Assembly: GCF_015209595.1 (NCBI RefSeq)
Contig: NZ_JADEYS010000023.1
Span: forward strand, 16,848 to 80,847
Length of the DNA: 64,000 nt
Source: Pontibacterium sinense
GTDB lineage: Bacteria; Pseudomonadota; Gammaproteobacteria; Pseudomonadales; Balneatricaceae
Direction of reading: 5' to 3'
Position 1 is the stretch's first letter; each line of letters begins with the position of its first letter. Made by a program: the position numbers and the translations under genes. This document shows, piece after piece, positions 63,735 through 64,000 of the stretch. Below the pieces are notes generated by a model. That model searched no databases. It saw only the letters and a program-made list of their open reading frames with translations, and was not told the DNA's origin.

Positions 63735-63884
63735 GTGTTAGCAATTCTGTTGGGTTTAATATTACTTCTAACGCAAGGTATCAAAATGGTGGATAAATTC
63801 CAGCATTCCCTTGGCAAATGAATCGACGGAAATAGAGTGTTTTTTGCACTGCAGCACTTAATTTAACTTTTTTAAAACAAAAGG

Positions 63885-63911
63885 TTGTTATTGATGTAAC
63901 AGCTCTATAAT
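63885..63911 (+). promoter_or_regulatory. Predicted promoter of the initiator tRNA, GC-rich discriminator
   Basis: The -35-like TTGTTA (63885-63890) or GTTGTT one base earlier and the -10 TATAAT (63906-63911) have a 15-16-base spacer, as in many stable-RNA promoters. The DNA just after it (ACGCCCCACG) is GC-rich, a mark of promoters repressed by ppGpp/DksA. Confidence 0.5.
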
Positions 63912-63927
63912 ATACGCCCCACGTTGA

Positions 63928-64000
<73 letters not shown>

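Overview
The window is a dense, mostly housekeeping stretch of a gammaproteobacterial chromosome, probably a marine, motile, aerobic member of the Oceanospirillales/Pseudomonadales side of the class. The best support is the block aroQ-accB-accC-prmA-dusB-fis-purH-purD, a pseudomonad-like gene order, together with Fis, SlyX, RsmJ, PlsB, Mpl and the yeaG-yeaH-spoVR stress operon. Coding density is high. I see no insertion sequence, prophage, CRISPR array or rRNA operon. The only RNA gene is an initiator tRNA cut by the right edge.

Layout. 1-1780: 3' end of relA, mazG and a small membrane protein in one tightly packed run. 1999-7510: ppc, adk, hemH and rlmB. 7661-10522 (minus): a LuxP-like autoinducer-2 binding protein and a membrane histidine kinase. 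10742-12866 (minus): phosphate acyltransferase and acetate kinase. 13138-18612: PilJ-type chemoreceptor, DUF2252 protein, GNAT acetyltransferase, DUF2333 protein and DM13 protein. 18718-24000 (minus): HIT protein, then the operon yeaG (PrkA kinase), yeaH and spoVR. 24162-28421 (minus): a leucine-dehydrogenase-type enzyme followed by E1 alpha, E1 beta and E2 of a 2-oxoacid dehydrogenase, best read as branched-chain amino acid catabolism. 28750-31449: convergent L,D-transpeptidase and TPR protein that share a C-terminal domain.

31620-39503 (minus): the aroQ-acc-prmA-dusB-fis-pur block, covering fatty acid, aromatic and purine synthesis plus translation and nucleoid functions. 39866-43631: orphan ParA ATPase with a 21-bp palindrome over its predicted promoter, a 53-residue membrane ORF facing it, and the salvage genes hpt, upp and uraA. 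43742-49613: DUF1289 protein, two overlapping ABC half-transporters and a MoxR/VWA pair. 49801-54104: GAF-PAS-GGDEF-EAL protein, a small unknown protein, ppa and fbp. 54300-59029: mpl-ubiX, tsaB-uppP, a small unknown protein and rsmJ. 59067-64000: plsB, slyX, a membrane-anchored cold-shock-domain protein, a DsbA-family/DUF72 pair and the initiator tRNA.

The most unusual items are the LuxP protein paired with a non-hybrid, HisKA_3-type kinase instead of a LuxQ hybrid kinase, the palindrome-controlled orphan ParA, the shared C-terminal domain of the L,D-transpeptidase and its TPR neighbour, and the membrane-anchored cold-shock protein. All functional statements rest on remembered family features and motifs; no database search was run.
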